Shown here in pieces: positions 45,587 through 55,591 of a stretch of DNA of 64,000 bases. The notes below the pieces were generated by a model, which saw nothing but the letters and a program-made list of their open reading frames with translations, had not been told where the DNA came from and searched no databases. Made by a program: the position numbers and the translations under genes. The stretch covers positions 62,001 to 126,000 of the forward strand of contig NZ_RCZG01000013.1 in the NCBI RefSeq assembly GCF_006439015.1. The letters run 5' to 3'. Every line of letters begins with the position of its first letter. Positions within the stretch are counted from its first letter, which is position 1. This DNA is from Mycolicibacterium hodleri (GTDB lineage Bacteria; Actinomycetota; Actinomycetes; Mycobacteriales; Mycobacteriaceae).

Positions 45587-46914
45587 CGCGTTTCAAGAAA
45601 CCCACTCGGGGCACTCCCCCCGTCATCGACCCCTACATTCCCGGCAATGGCAACTTCGGCTACCGGGTCTCGCGGTACGAACTCGACCTCGAGTACAAGG
45701 TCAACATCAACCGGCTCGCCGGATCGGCGAGCATCACCGCGGTGACGCTCGCTTCGCTGAAGACCTTCAGCCTCGACCTGTCCGACGCGCTCGCCGTGTC
45801 GAAGGTCTCGGTCAACGGCCACCGGCCCGCGAACTTCAGTCGGGCCCGCGGCAAGCTCAACGTCACGCTGTCCTCCCCGCTGGCCGCCGGTGCCGCGCTG
45901 TCGATCACCGTGCGCTATTCGGGCAACCCGAAACCCATCCGATCCCTTTGGGGTGACGTCGGATTCGAGGAGCTGACCAGTGGCGCACTGGTGGCGGGCC
46001 AACCCAACGGTGCCGCGTCCTGGTTCCCCTGCGACGACCATCCGAGCAGCAAGGCGAGCTACCGTATCGCCATCGCCACCGAGAATCCGTACTACGCGGT
46101 GGCCAACGGCAAGCTGGAGTCCCGCCGGACCAGGGCGGCCATGACGACCTGGACCTATGAGCAGCCCGAACCCACCTCGACGTACCTCGTCACGCTGCAG
46201 ATCGGTCCGTACGAGCAGCAGCGTCTTGCCAACAAACCGGTGCCGATGAATGCCGTTCTACCGCAACGGTTGCGGCAGAACTTCGAGCACGACTTCGGGC
46301 GCCAGCCCCAGATGATGAAACTGTTCGCCAAGCTGTTCGGCCCGTATCCCTTGTCGAACGGCTACACCGTCGTCGTGACTGACGACGATCTCGAGATTCC
46401 CCTTGAAGCACAGGGCATCTCGATCTTCGGCGCCAATCATTGCGACGGATCGCGAAGCGCGGAGAGGCTGATTGCGCACGAGCTTGCCCACCAGTGGTTC
46501 GGCAACTCGGTGACCGCACGCCGGTGGCGCGACATCTGGCTGCACGAGGGCTTCGCCTGCTACGCCGAGTGGCTGTGGTCCGAGGACTCTGGCGGCCGCA
46601 CCGCAGACGAGCATGCCCGCCACTACCACCAACGGCTGCGGAACTCGCCGCAGAATCTGCTGCTGTCCGACCCCGGCCCGCGCGACATGTTCGACGACCG
46701 CGTCTATAAGCGCGGCGCCCTCACCCTTCACGCACTTCGGGGCACGATCGGCGATCAGAACTTCTTCAAGCTGCTGAAGGATTGGACGACGCGACACCGG
46801 CACGCCACGGCCGTCACCGACGACTTCACCGGGTTGGCCGCCAACTACGCCGACGAATCCCTGCGTCCGCTATGGCAGGCGTGGCTCTACTCGACAGGCG
46901 TGCCAGACCTGTGA
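45583..46914 (+). CDS. M1-family zinc aminopeptidase, possible poly-amino-acid hydrolase
   Basis: A 443-residue short M1 metallopeptidase. The zinc site HExxH-X18-E is exact: H299-E300-LA-H303 and E322 (AHELAHQWFGNSV...LHEGFACYAEW). The N-terminal beta domain contains RVSRYELDLEYKVNINRLAG and ASWFPCDDHPSSKASY. The usual substrate motif GAMEN is replaced by EAQGISIFG. No signal peptide is visible, so it is probably cytoplasmic or peripheral. Its GTG start overlaps the NRPS stop (GTGA), so the two are translationally coupled. As I recall, Streptomyces albulus epsilon-poly-lysine-degrading enzymes carry the same zinc motif and one is encoded beside pls. By analogy this one may trim the polymer or confer self-resistance (inferred). 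Confidence 0.85.
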   Translation: MTRFKKPTRGTPPVIDPYIPGNGNFGYRVSRYELDLEYKVNINRLAGSASITAVTLASLKTFSLDLSDALAVSKVSVNGHRPANFSRARGKLNVTLSSPLAAGAALSITVRYSGNPKPIRSLWGDVGFEELTSGALVAGQPNGAASWFPCDDHPSSKASYRIAIATENPYYAVANGKLESRRTRAAMTTWTYEQPEPTSTYLVTLQIGPYEQQRLANKPVPMNAVLPQRLRQNFEHDFGRQPQMMKLFAKLFGPYPLSNGYTVVVTDDDLEIPLEAQGISIFGANHCDGSRSAERLIAHELAHQWFGNSVTARRWRDIWLHEGFACYAEWLWSEDSGGRTADEHARHYHQRLRNSPQNLLLSDPGPRDMFDDRVYKRGALTLHALRGTIGDQNFFKLLKDWTTRHRHATAVTDDFTGLAANYADESLRPLWQAWLYSTGVPDL

Positions 46915-48173
46915 CAGATGGCGCGGCCGTCCCCACCCAAGGGCCCGTCACCCGTAGCAGCGTCGTCCGTGTCGGTGCGGCGACCGTCATCAGCGCACTG
47001 TGCGGGTACGCAGTGCTCTACCTCGCCGCCCGCAATCTGGAGCCCGCCGGCTTCTCGGTGTTCGCGGTGTTCTGGGGTGCGTTCGGACTGCTCGCTGGGG
47101 CGGCCAACGGTCTGCTGCAGGAGTCCACGCGGGAGGTGCGACAGGCCAGGCAGTCGCACCTACAAGACCGTCCTCCGGACGGCCCGCGGATTCATCCGAT
47201 GTGGGTGGCCGCGCTGGTCGGCGTCGTGTCCGCGGCCGTCGTCGCGGCGAGTGCACCTCTGTGGTCCGGTCACGTGTTCGTCGACGCACGGTGGCTCAGC
47301 GTCGGCCTGCTCAGCGCAGGCATCGCCGGGTTCTGCATGCACGCGACTCTGTTGGGAGTGCTGGCCGGGGTGAACGGCTGGAGCCAGTACGGCTCGCTGA
47401 TCGTGGGCGACGCGATCGGCCGGGTGGCGGTGGCGACGGCCACGTTTCTGGTCGGCTGGGGGCTGGTCGGCTACCTGTGGGCGACGGTGGCCGGTTCGGT
47501 CGCGTGGCTGGTTCTCCTGTCGGCGTCACCGACGACGCGGGCGGCGGCGCGACTCCGCACGCCCGGCACGATGATCACCTTCCTGCGCGGCGCCTCTCAC
47601 TCGATCGCCGCGGCAGGCGCCAGTGCCGTGCTCATCATGGGTTTTCCCGTGCTGCTGAAGGCGACGTCGGCCGATCTGGGTGCGGCGGGCGGCGTCGTCA
47701 TCCTCGCGGTGACGCTGACCCGCGCTCCACTGCTGGTGCCATTGACGGCGATGCAGGGCAATCTCATCGCGCACTTCGTCGATCAGCGCGAGCGGCGCCT
47801 GCGATCACTGGTGGCGCCGGTGGCGATACTGGCGGTCCTCGGAGGTGCGGCGGTCCTGGTGGCGGGACTGTTGGGACCGTGGCTGTTGCGGACCGCGTTC
47901 GGGCCCGACTACCAGGCCGGCGGTGCGCTGTTGGCCTGGTTCACCACCGCGGCGGTGGCAATCGCGCTGCTGACGTTGACCGGTGCCGCGACGGTCGCCG
48001 CGGCCATGCACCGGGCGTACGCCACCGGGTGGATCGGCGCGACGCTGGCGTCGATTCTGCTGTTGCTCCTGCCGTGGCCGCTGGAGACCCGCACGGTGGT
48101 GGCCCTGCTCTGCGGGCCACTGGTCGGAATCGCCGTGCACGTAGTCGCGCTTGCCAGAATCCCTGCGGCGTGA
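46911..48173 (+). CDS. polysaccharide flippase-like membrane protein (Rv3630 type)
   Basis: A 420-residue polytopic protein with about 11-12 hydrophobic segments, from VVRVGAATVISALCGYAVLYLAARNLEPAGF to the C-terminal ALLCGPLVGIAVHVVALA. The AARNLEPAGFSVFAVFWGAFG segment and overall pattern resemble Wzx/MOP flippases. GTG at 46911 overlaps the M1 peptidase stop (GTGA). It precedes ppgS, so by synteny with M. tuberculosis Rv3630-Rv3632 it may flip polyprenyl-phosphate-galactosamine. Here it could also serve the NRPS product. Both roles are inferred. Confidence 0.78.
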   Translation: MTDGAAVPTQGPVTRSSVVRVGAATVISALCGYAVLYLAARNLEPAGFSVFAVFWGAFGLLAGAANGLLQESTREVRQARQSHLQDRPPDGPRIHPMWVAALVGVVSAAVVAASAPLWSGHVFVDARWLSVGLLSAGIAGFCMHATLLGVLAGVNGWSQYGSLIVGDAIGRVAVATATFLVGWGLVGYLWATVAGSVAWLVLLSASPTTRAAARLRTPGTMITFLRGASHSIAAAGASAVLIMGFPVLLKATSADLGAAGGVVILAVTLTRAPLLVPLTAMQGNLIAHFVDQRERRLRSLVAPVAILAVLGGAAVLVAGLLGPWLLRTAFGPDYQAGGALLAWFTTAAVAIALLTLTGAATVAAAMHRAYATGWIGATLASILLLLLPWPLETRTVVALLCGPLVGIAVHVVALARIPAA

Positions 48174-48196
48174 CCGTGTAGTTTTGTCCCATTGAC

Positions 48197-48895
48197 ATGC
48201 GAGGCAACCGCTACGAAGACGTGTGGATCGTGATCCCCGCCTTCAACGAGGCGACCGTGATCTCCGACGTCGTCGCCGATGTTCTCTCCGTCTTCGACAA
48301 CGTGGTGTGCGTCGACGACGGCAGCCGCGACGACACCGCCGAACGGGCCTGGCGGTCAGGTGCTCACGTGGTGCGCCACCCCGTCAACCTCGGGCAGGGC
48401 GCAGCCATTCAAACCGGCGTCGAATACGCCAGAAGCCGACCAGGCGCGGCCATCTTCGCGACGTTCGACGCCGATGGCCAGCACCGCGTGCAGGACGTCA
48501 TGCGGATGATCGACCGCCTCACCAAGGAAGACCTCGACATCCTGGTCGGCACGCGGTTCGCCAATGAAGCCCCGGCTGACATGCCGCTGCTGCGGAGGGT
48601 GCTGTTTCCGCTGATCGCCAAGCTGAGCCCCGCCAGTCGCAAGCTGAAGCTGACCGATGCCCACAACGGGCTGCGCGTGTTCAACCGTACCGTCGCCGAC
48701 GGGCTCAACCTCACGATGAACGGCATGGCACACGCCAGCGAGATCATCGCGGTCATCGTCGAGAACGGTTGGCGGGTGGCTGAAGAACCCGTCGAAATCC
48801 TCTACACCGACTACTCGATGTCGAAGGGGCAGCCGCTGGTGAACGGCGTCAACATCGTCTTCGACGGGCTGCTCCGAAGGAGAATGCGCCGATGA
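48197..48895 (+). CDS. ppgS: polyprenyl-phosphate glycosyltransferase (Rv3631/PpgS type)
   Basis: A 232-residue GT2-family glycosyltransferase of the dolichyl/polyprenyl-phosphate sugar synthase type. DVWIVIPAFNEATVISDVVAD begins the GT-A fold, VVCVDDGSRDDT follows, and the DxD metal motif is in FATFDADGQHR. A DAHNGLRVFNRTVAD segment is typical. No membrane segment; the small membrane protein after it probably recruits it. The M. tuberculosis counterpart transfers N-acetylgalactosamine to decaprenyl phosphate for arabinogalactan galactosamine. TAGTTT at 48179-48184 may give it an additional promoter. Its stop overlaps the next ATG. Confidence 0.85.
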   Translation: MRGNRYEDVWIVIPAFNEATVISDVVADVLSVFDNVVCVDDGSRDDTAERAWRSGAHVVRHPVNLGQGAAIQTGVEYARSRPGAAIFATFDADGQHRVQDVMRMIDRLTKEDLDILVGTRFANEAPADMPLLRRVLFPLIAKLSPASRKLKLTDAHNGLRVFNRTVADGLNLTMNGMAHASEIIAVIVENGWRVAEEPVEILYTDYSMSKGQPLVNGVNIVFDGLLRRRMRR

Positions 48896-49233
48896 ACTGG
48901 ATTCAGGTTCTTCTCATCGTGGCGATCCTCACGCTGCTGGTGTACTTGCTGCGGTCACGACGCAGCGCGCAGTCGCGGGCGTGGGTGAAGGTGGGCTACG
49001 TCGTGTTCGTCCTCGCCGCCATCTATGCGATCGTGCGGCCGAACGACACGACGGTGGTGGCGAACTGGCTCGGCGTCGACCGCGGAGCCGATCTTCTCGA
49101 ATATGCGCTGATCGTCGCTTTCCTGTTCACCACGCTCAGCACCTACCTGCGCTTCAAGGATCTCGAGCTCAAATACGCGCAACTGGCGCGGTCGGTCGCG
49201 CTCGAAGGCGCTCGCGCGCCCCACCCAAGATAG
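48892..49233 (+). CDS. DUF2304 small membrane protein (Rv3632 type)
   Basis: A 113-residue membrane protein with three hydrophobic segments (about residues 3-20, 31-47 and 65-86) and a charged C-terminus. The family is DUF2304. In M. tuberculosis the equivalent small protein is an accessory or activator of the preceding glycosyltransferase. ATGA overlap with ppgS shows coupled translation. It ends the operon, converging on galE. Confidence 0.85.
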   Translation: MNWIQVLLIVAILTLLVYLLRSRRSAQSRAWVKVGYVVFVLAAIYAIVRPNDTTVVANWLGVDRGADLLEYALIVAFLFTTLSTYLRFKDLELKYAQLARSVALEGARAPHPR

Positions 49234-49281
49234 CGATTTCGGCGCGTTGACTGTTGCTGAGCCTTCGTTTGCGCGCCCAAA

Positions 49282-52112
<2,831 letters not shown>

Positions 52113-52115
<3 letters not shown>

Positions 52116-52139
52116 TATCGTAAGCATGACTAACTTACG
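52113..52139 (+). promoter_or_regulatory. leaderless promoter and dyad operator of the CMD-family gene
   Basis: TAATAT (52113-52118) is a near-consensus -10, 7 bases before ATG 52126; it overlaps the upstream gene's TAA stop. The dyad CGTAAG-N9-CTTACG (52119-52139) spans the predicted transcription start and start codon, a typical position and form for a TetR-family operator. A repressor gene is not seen nearby. Confidence 0.55.
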
Positions 52140-52506
52140 TGACGAGGGTCTGCAGGTCTTCCGGGAATTGCTACCGGGCGTGCTCCCCGACGGCCCCAAC
52201 GATCAGGTCGACTTCGGCGCAGACGGCTTCGCCCCCGAACTGATGGACATCGGCGTGGAGAGCGTCTTCGGCAGGCTGTGGACGCGCGAGGGCATCAGCC
52301 GCCGGGAGCGCAGCCTCGTCACTCTCGGCATCCTGATCGCGTTGCGCGCCTCCGATGAGCTCGCCGCCCACTTCAAGATCGCCCGCACCAACGGCCTCAG
52401 CGACGACGAGTTGGCCGAGGTGATTTATCACGCGAGTGGATACGCCGGTTTCCCCGCGGCAGCCACGGCGCGGAATGTCGCGGCAAGAGCCCTCGCAGGC
52501 GAGTGA
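52126..52506 (+). CDS. carboxymuconolactone decarboxylase-family protein
   Basis: A 126-residue all-helical CMD-domain protein. The core WTREGISRRERSLVTLGILIALRASDELAAHFKIARTNGLSDDELAEVIYHASGYAGFPAA is diagnostic of the gamma-carboxymuconolactone decarboxylase/AhpD-like family. The CxxC pair of AhpD is absent, so it is not a thiol peroxidase partner but closer to true decarboxylases or related proteins. It stands alone, without protocatechuate genes, so the substrate is uncertain. A leaderless promoter with a palindromic operator precedes it. Confidence 0.88.
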   Translation: MTNLRDEGLQVFRELLPGVLPDGPNDQVDFGADGFAPELMDIGVESVFGRLWTREGISRRERSLVTLGILIALRASDELAAHFKIARTNGLSDDELAEVIYHASGYAGFPAAATARNVAARALAGE

Positions 52507-52518
52507 CGTGGAACATCG

Positions 52519-52591
52519 GGCCGCCTCCGGGAATCGAACCCGGGACCTTCTCATTACGAGTGAGACGCTCTACCGACTGAGCTAAGGCGGC
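52519..52591 (-). tRNA. tRNA-Thr (anticodon CGU)
   Basis: The minus strand folds into a standard cloverleaf. The acceptor GCCGCCT pairs with AGGCGGC, with a D-arm at TTAGCTCAGTCGGTAGAGC. The anticodon stem TCTCA/TGAGA has loop CTCGTAA, giving anticodon CGT. The T-arm is CCGGG-TTCGATT-CCCGG. It decodes ACG threonine. CCA is not encoded. Position before holB matches M. tuberculosis. Confidence 0.95.
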
Positions 52592-52665
52592 ACGCCCGGG
52601 GCACTAGTCAGCCGGGCGGGACGAGTCTACGGCAGCCACTGGCGCACGCCCAAAACGACGAACCG

Positions 52666-53886
52666 TCAGCCGCGCAGCGCCTGCCCGACGGTGGCGACCA
52701 GGGCGTCGACCGCGAACTTCGGCTTGACGTTCGCCGCCAACGCCTCCCGACACCCGAGCACCGCCTCGATGCAGCGAAGCAGTCGGTCGGGCGGGACGTG
52801 CGCCGCCATCGACGCCACCTTGTCCGCCATGTCCGGATGGTTGGCCTGGAGCCCGCCCGCGCCCGACGACACCAACAGCGCGTCGCGGAAGTACGTCGCC
52901 AAGTCGATCAGGGCCCGGTCCAATGCGTCGCGCGACGCCCGCGTCTGACGCGACTTCTGGCGCTTCTCAAGCTCTTTCAGTGCCCCGGCGGCACCGCGCA
53001 GCGCACCGGCGGCACCCTTGCCCGTGCCGCCCGCACCGAGGGCAGTCCGCAACTCCTCGGTCTCGGCCTCGTTGCGGTCGCCCGTGAGTGCCCTCGCCTC
53101 GTCCTCCGCGGTGGCCACCAACTCCTCGGCAGCGGCGTATGCCCGGGACGGAGTCGCCGCGTCACGGGCCAGCCCCAACGCGCGTTCCCTGCGCCCTCTG
53201 GCCTGCCCGTCGACAGCCAACCGACGCGCCCGCCCCACGTGTCCACCGCTGACCGAGGCCGCCCACCTGGCGTCCTTCTCCTCAAGGCCGTCGGTGTCGA
53301 TGAGCACCTTGGCGATCGCGTCGAGTGGCGGTGTCACCAGCGCCACGTGGCGGCAGCGCGACCGCAGGGTGATCGCGATGTCCTCTGGGTCCACCGAAGG
53401 CGCGCACAGAAGGAACACCGTCGACGCCGGCGGCTCCTCAACCACCTTGAGCAGCGCGTTGGCGGCACCTTCGGTGAGGCGGTCCGCGTCCTCGACGACG
53501 ACGACCTGCCATCGCCCGGTGCCGGGTCGACGCGACGCGATCTGGACGATGTCGCGCATCTCCTTGACGCTGATCGAGAGGCCCTCGGGGATGATCCGCC
53601 GCACGTCGGCGTGGGTGCCCGCCATGGTCGTGGTGCAGGCGCGGCACTCCCCGCACCCGGGGACGCCATCCGACGTGCACTGCAGGGCCGCAGCGAAGCA
53701 CACGGCCGCGATGGAACGACCAGAACCCGGCGGACCCGTGATCAGCCACGCATGGGTCATCCGACCGCCCATGACACCCGCGGCTAACGGGTTGTGAGCC
53801 GAATCACCGCGGGCGGCCTGCGCGGCAGCCACCAACTCCGCTTCGACGGCGTCCTGACCCACCACACGCGAGAAAACACCGCTCAT
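52666..53886 (-). CDS. holB: DNA polymerase III subunit delta' (HolB-like)
   Basis: A 406-residue clamp-loader subunit. The N-terminus VFSRVVGQDAVEAELVAAA and the P-loop GPPGSGRS (about residues 51-58) belong to an AAA+ domain. The zinc-binding cysteines are visible in CTSDGVPGCGECRACTT. VVVVEDADRLTEGAANALLKVVEEPP is the Walker B and sensor region; the delta'-type fold ends in a helical collar domain. The long central Ala/Gly/Arg-rich linker (about 215-320) is typical of mycobacterial homologues. ATG start, divergent from the cyclase gene. Confidence 0.93.
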   Translation of the reverse strand: MSGVFSRVVGQDAVEAELVAAAQAARGDSAHNPLAAGVMGGRMTHAWLITGPPGSGRSIAAVCFAAALQCTSDGVPGCGECRACTTTMAGTHADVRRIIPEGLSISVKEMRDIVQIASRRPGTGRWQVVVVEDADRLTEGAANALLKVVEEPPASTVFLLCAPSVDPEDIAITLRSRCRHVALVTPPLDAIAKVLIDTDGLEEKDARWAASVSGGHVGRARRLAVDGQARGRRERALGLARDAATPSRAYAAAEELVATAEDEARALTGDRNEAETEELRTALGAGGTGKGAAGALRGAAGALKELEKRQKSRQTRASRDALDRALIDLATYFRDALLVSSGAGGLQANHPDMADKVASMAAHVPPDRLLRCIEAVLGCREALAANVKPKFAVDALVATVGQALRG

Positions 53887-53968
53887 CGCGTGCCAACACT
53901 AGTGCTCCCCGGCGACACACGGCCCAAGACGTCGACGAACAGGGCCCGTATCGGCGACTGCGGACCGA

Positions 53969-53980
53969 TACGGTTGTCCC
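53969..53980 (+). promoter_or_regulatory. leaderless -10 box for the adenylate cyclase
   Basis: TACGGT at 53969-53974, then 6 bases, then ATG 53981. The match to TANNNT and the spacing suggest leaderless transcription of the cyclase from the 94-bp divergent gap with holB. Confidence 0.4.
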
Positions 53981-55579
53981 ATGACCGCGCAGGCAGCACC
54001 GATTGGGCGAATCTCCGCATTCGTCCGATGGGTGGCGCGTACGCCGTGGCCGGTCTTCACTCTCGGCATGCTCCAGGCCGACATCATCGGCGCGCTCTTC
54101 GTGCTGGGCTTCCTGCGATTCGGGCTTCCGTCCGAGGACCGCATCCAGCTACAGGACCTGCCAGCGTTCAACCTCGCCATCTTCCTGGGTTATCTGTTCA
54201 TTTCGTTCACCGTGGCCGCGTGGCTGACCCTGCGACTACTGCTCCCGGTGATCCGCTGGCAGCGGCGCGACAGCCTGCTGGGAAGCAGTGACCCGGGCGT
54301 CACGGCGCTGGCCCGCGTCCGGGCTTTGAGGATGCCCTGGTACCGGTCCGTGATCAGCGTCTCGAACTGGTGCCTCGGGTCGATCGTCTTCATCGCCGCC
54401 AGCTGGCCGGTGGCCAGCCGCTCGGCACCCGTCGTCGCGGTCGCCACCGCCCTGGGCGCGACCGCCACCGCCATCATCGGATACCTGCAGTCCGAGCGAG
54501 TACTGCGCCCCGTCGCCGTCGCCGCACTCCGGGGCGGCGTTCCGGAGAACTTCCGCGCGCCAGGTGTGATCCAACGGCAGGTGCTCACCTGGGTACTGTC
54601 GACGGGCGTACCCATCCTCGCCATCGTGTTGGCGTTGGTGGCCAGCAAGTTCGAAATCCTGACTGCGCCCGCAGAGCGGCTCACCACCCCGATCCTGTTG
54701 CTGGCGATCGCCGCACTGGTCATCGGCTTGGCCGGGACGGTACTGGTGGCGATGTCGATCGCCGACCCACTGCGCCAATTGCGCTGGGCCCTCGGCGAAG
54801 TCCAACGCGGCAACTACAACGCCCACATGCAGATCTACGACGCCAGCGAATTGGGGCTGCTGCAAGCCGGATTCAACGACATGGTGCGCGATCTCGCCGA
54901 GCGCCAGAGGCTTCGAGACCTGTTCGGCCGCTACGTCGGCGAGGACGTCGCCCGTCGGGCATTGGAGCGCGGCACCGAGTTGGGCGGTCAGGAACGTGAC
55001 GTCGCGGTGCTGTTCGTCGACCTCGTCGGCTCCACCCAATTGGCTTCGACCAGGCCTGCCGCCGAGGTAGTCAGCCTGCTCAACGAGTTCTTTCGCGTCA
55101 TCGTCGACAGCGTCAATCGGCACGGTGGCTTCGTCAACAAGTTCCAGGGCGACGCCGCACTCGCCATCTTCGGCGCCCCCATCGAGCACCCCGACGCCTC
55201 CGGCGCCGCCCTCGCCGCGTCACGCGAGCTGCACGACGAGCTCCTCGACGTATTGGGGCAGACCGACTTCGGCATCGGAGTGTCTGCGGGCCGGGCGATC
55301 GCCGGCCACATCGGCGCCCAGGCGCGCTTCGAGTACACCGTCATCGGCGATCCGGTCAACGAGGCGGCCCGGCTCACCGAGCTGGCCAAGCTCGAGGAGG
55401 GCCACGTGCTGGCGTCGGCGATCGCGGTCAGCGGTGCCCTCGACGCTGAGGCGCTGTGCTGGGACGTCGGCGAGATCGTCGAGCTTCGTGGCCGCAGCGC
55501 ACCGACTCAGTTGGCACGGCCGCTGAATCTCGCTGTGACCAGCAGTATCCCGAGCCGGGTCGAGCCCGTGGAATCCTAG
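53981..55579 (+). CDS. membrane class III adenylate cyclase with HAMP domain (Rv3645 type)
   Basis: A 532-residue cyclase. Six membrane segments lie in residues 25-270. A HAMP linker at about 268-320 (MSIADPLRQLRWALGEVQRG) follows, then the class III catalytic domain at about 330-510. Metal-binding aspartates are in VAVLFVDLVGSTQLAST and KFQGDAALAIFG, the latter also carrying the adenine-selecting lysine. The transition-state pair is in VIGDPVNEAARLTELAK. It would make cAMP at the membrane; the M. tuberculosis counterpart is implicated in fatty-acid and antibiotic responses. The only cNMP-binding-like protein in this window is encoded in the betaine operon, and a link is speculative. Confidence 0.92.
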   Translation: MTAQAAPIGRISAFVRWVARTPWPVFTLGMLQADIIGALFVLGFLRFGLPSEDRIQLQDLPAFNLAIFLGYLFISFTVAAWLTLRLLLPVIRWQRRDSLLGSSDPGVTALARVRALRMPWYRSVISVSNWCLGSIVFIAASWPVASRSAPVVAVATALGATATAIIGYLQSERVLRPVAVAALRGGVPENFRAPGVIQRQVLTWVLSTGVPILAIVLALVASKFEILTAPAERLTTPILLLAIAALVIGLAGTVLVAMSIADPLRQLRWALGEVQRGNYNAHMQIYDASELGLLQAGFNDMVRDLAERQRLRDLFGRYVGEDVARRALERGTELGGQERDVAVLFVDLVGSTQLASTRPAAEVVSLLNEFFRVIVDSVNRHGGFVNKFQGDAALAIFGAPIEHPDASGAALAASRELHDELLDVLGQTDFGIGVSAGRAIAGHIGAQARFEYTVIGDPVNEAARLTELAKLEEGHVLASAIAVSGALDAEALCWDVGEIVELRGRSAPTQLARPLNLAVTSSIPSRVEPVES

Positions 55580-55591
55580 AGGCCTAGCGTC

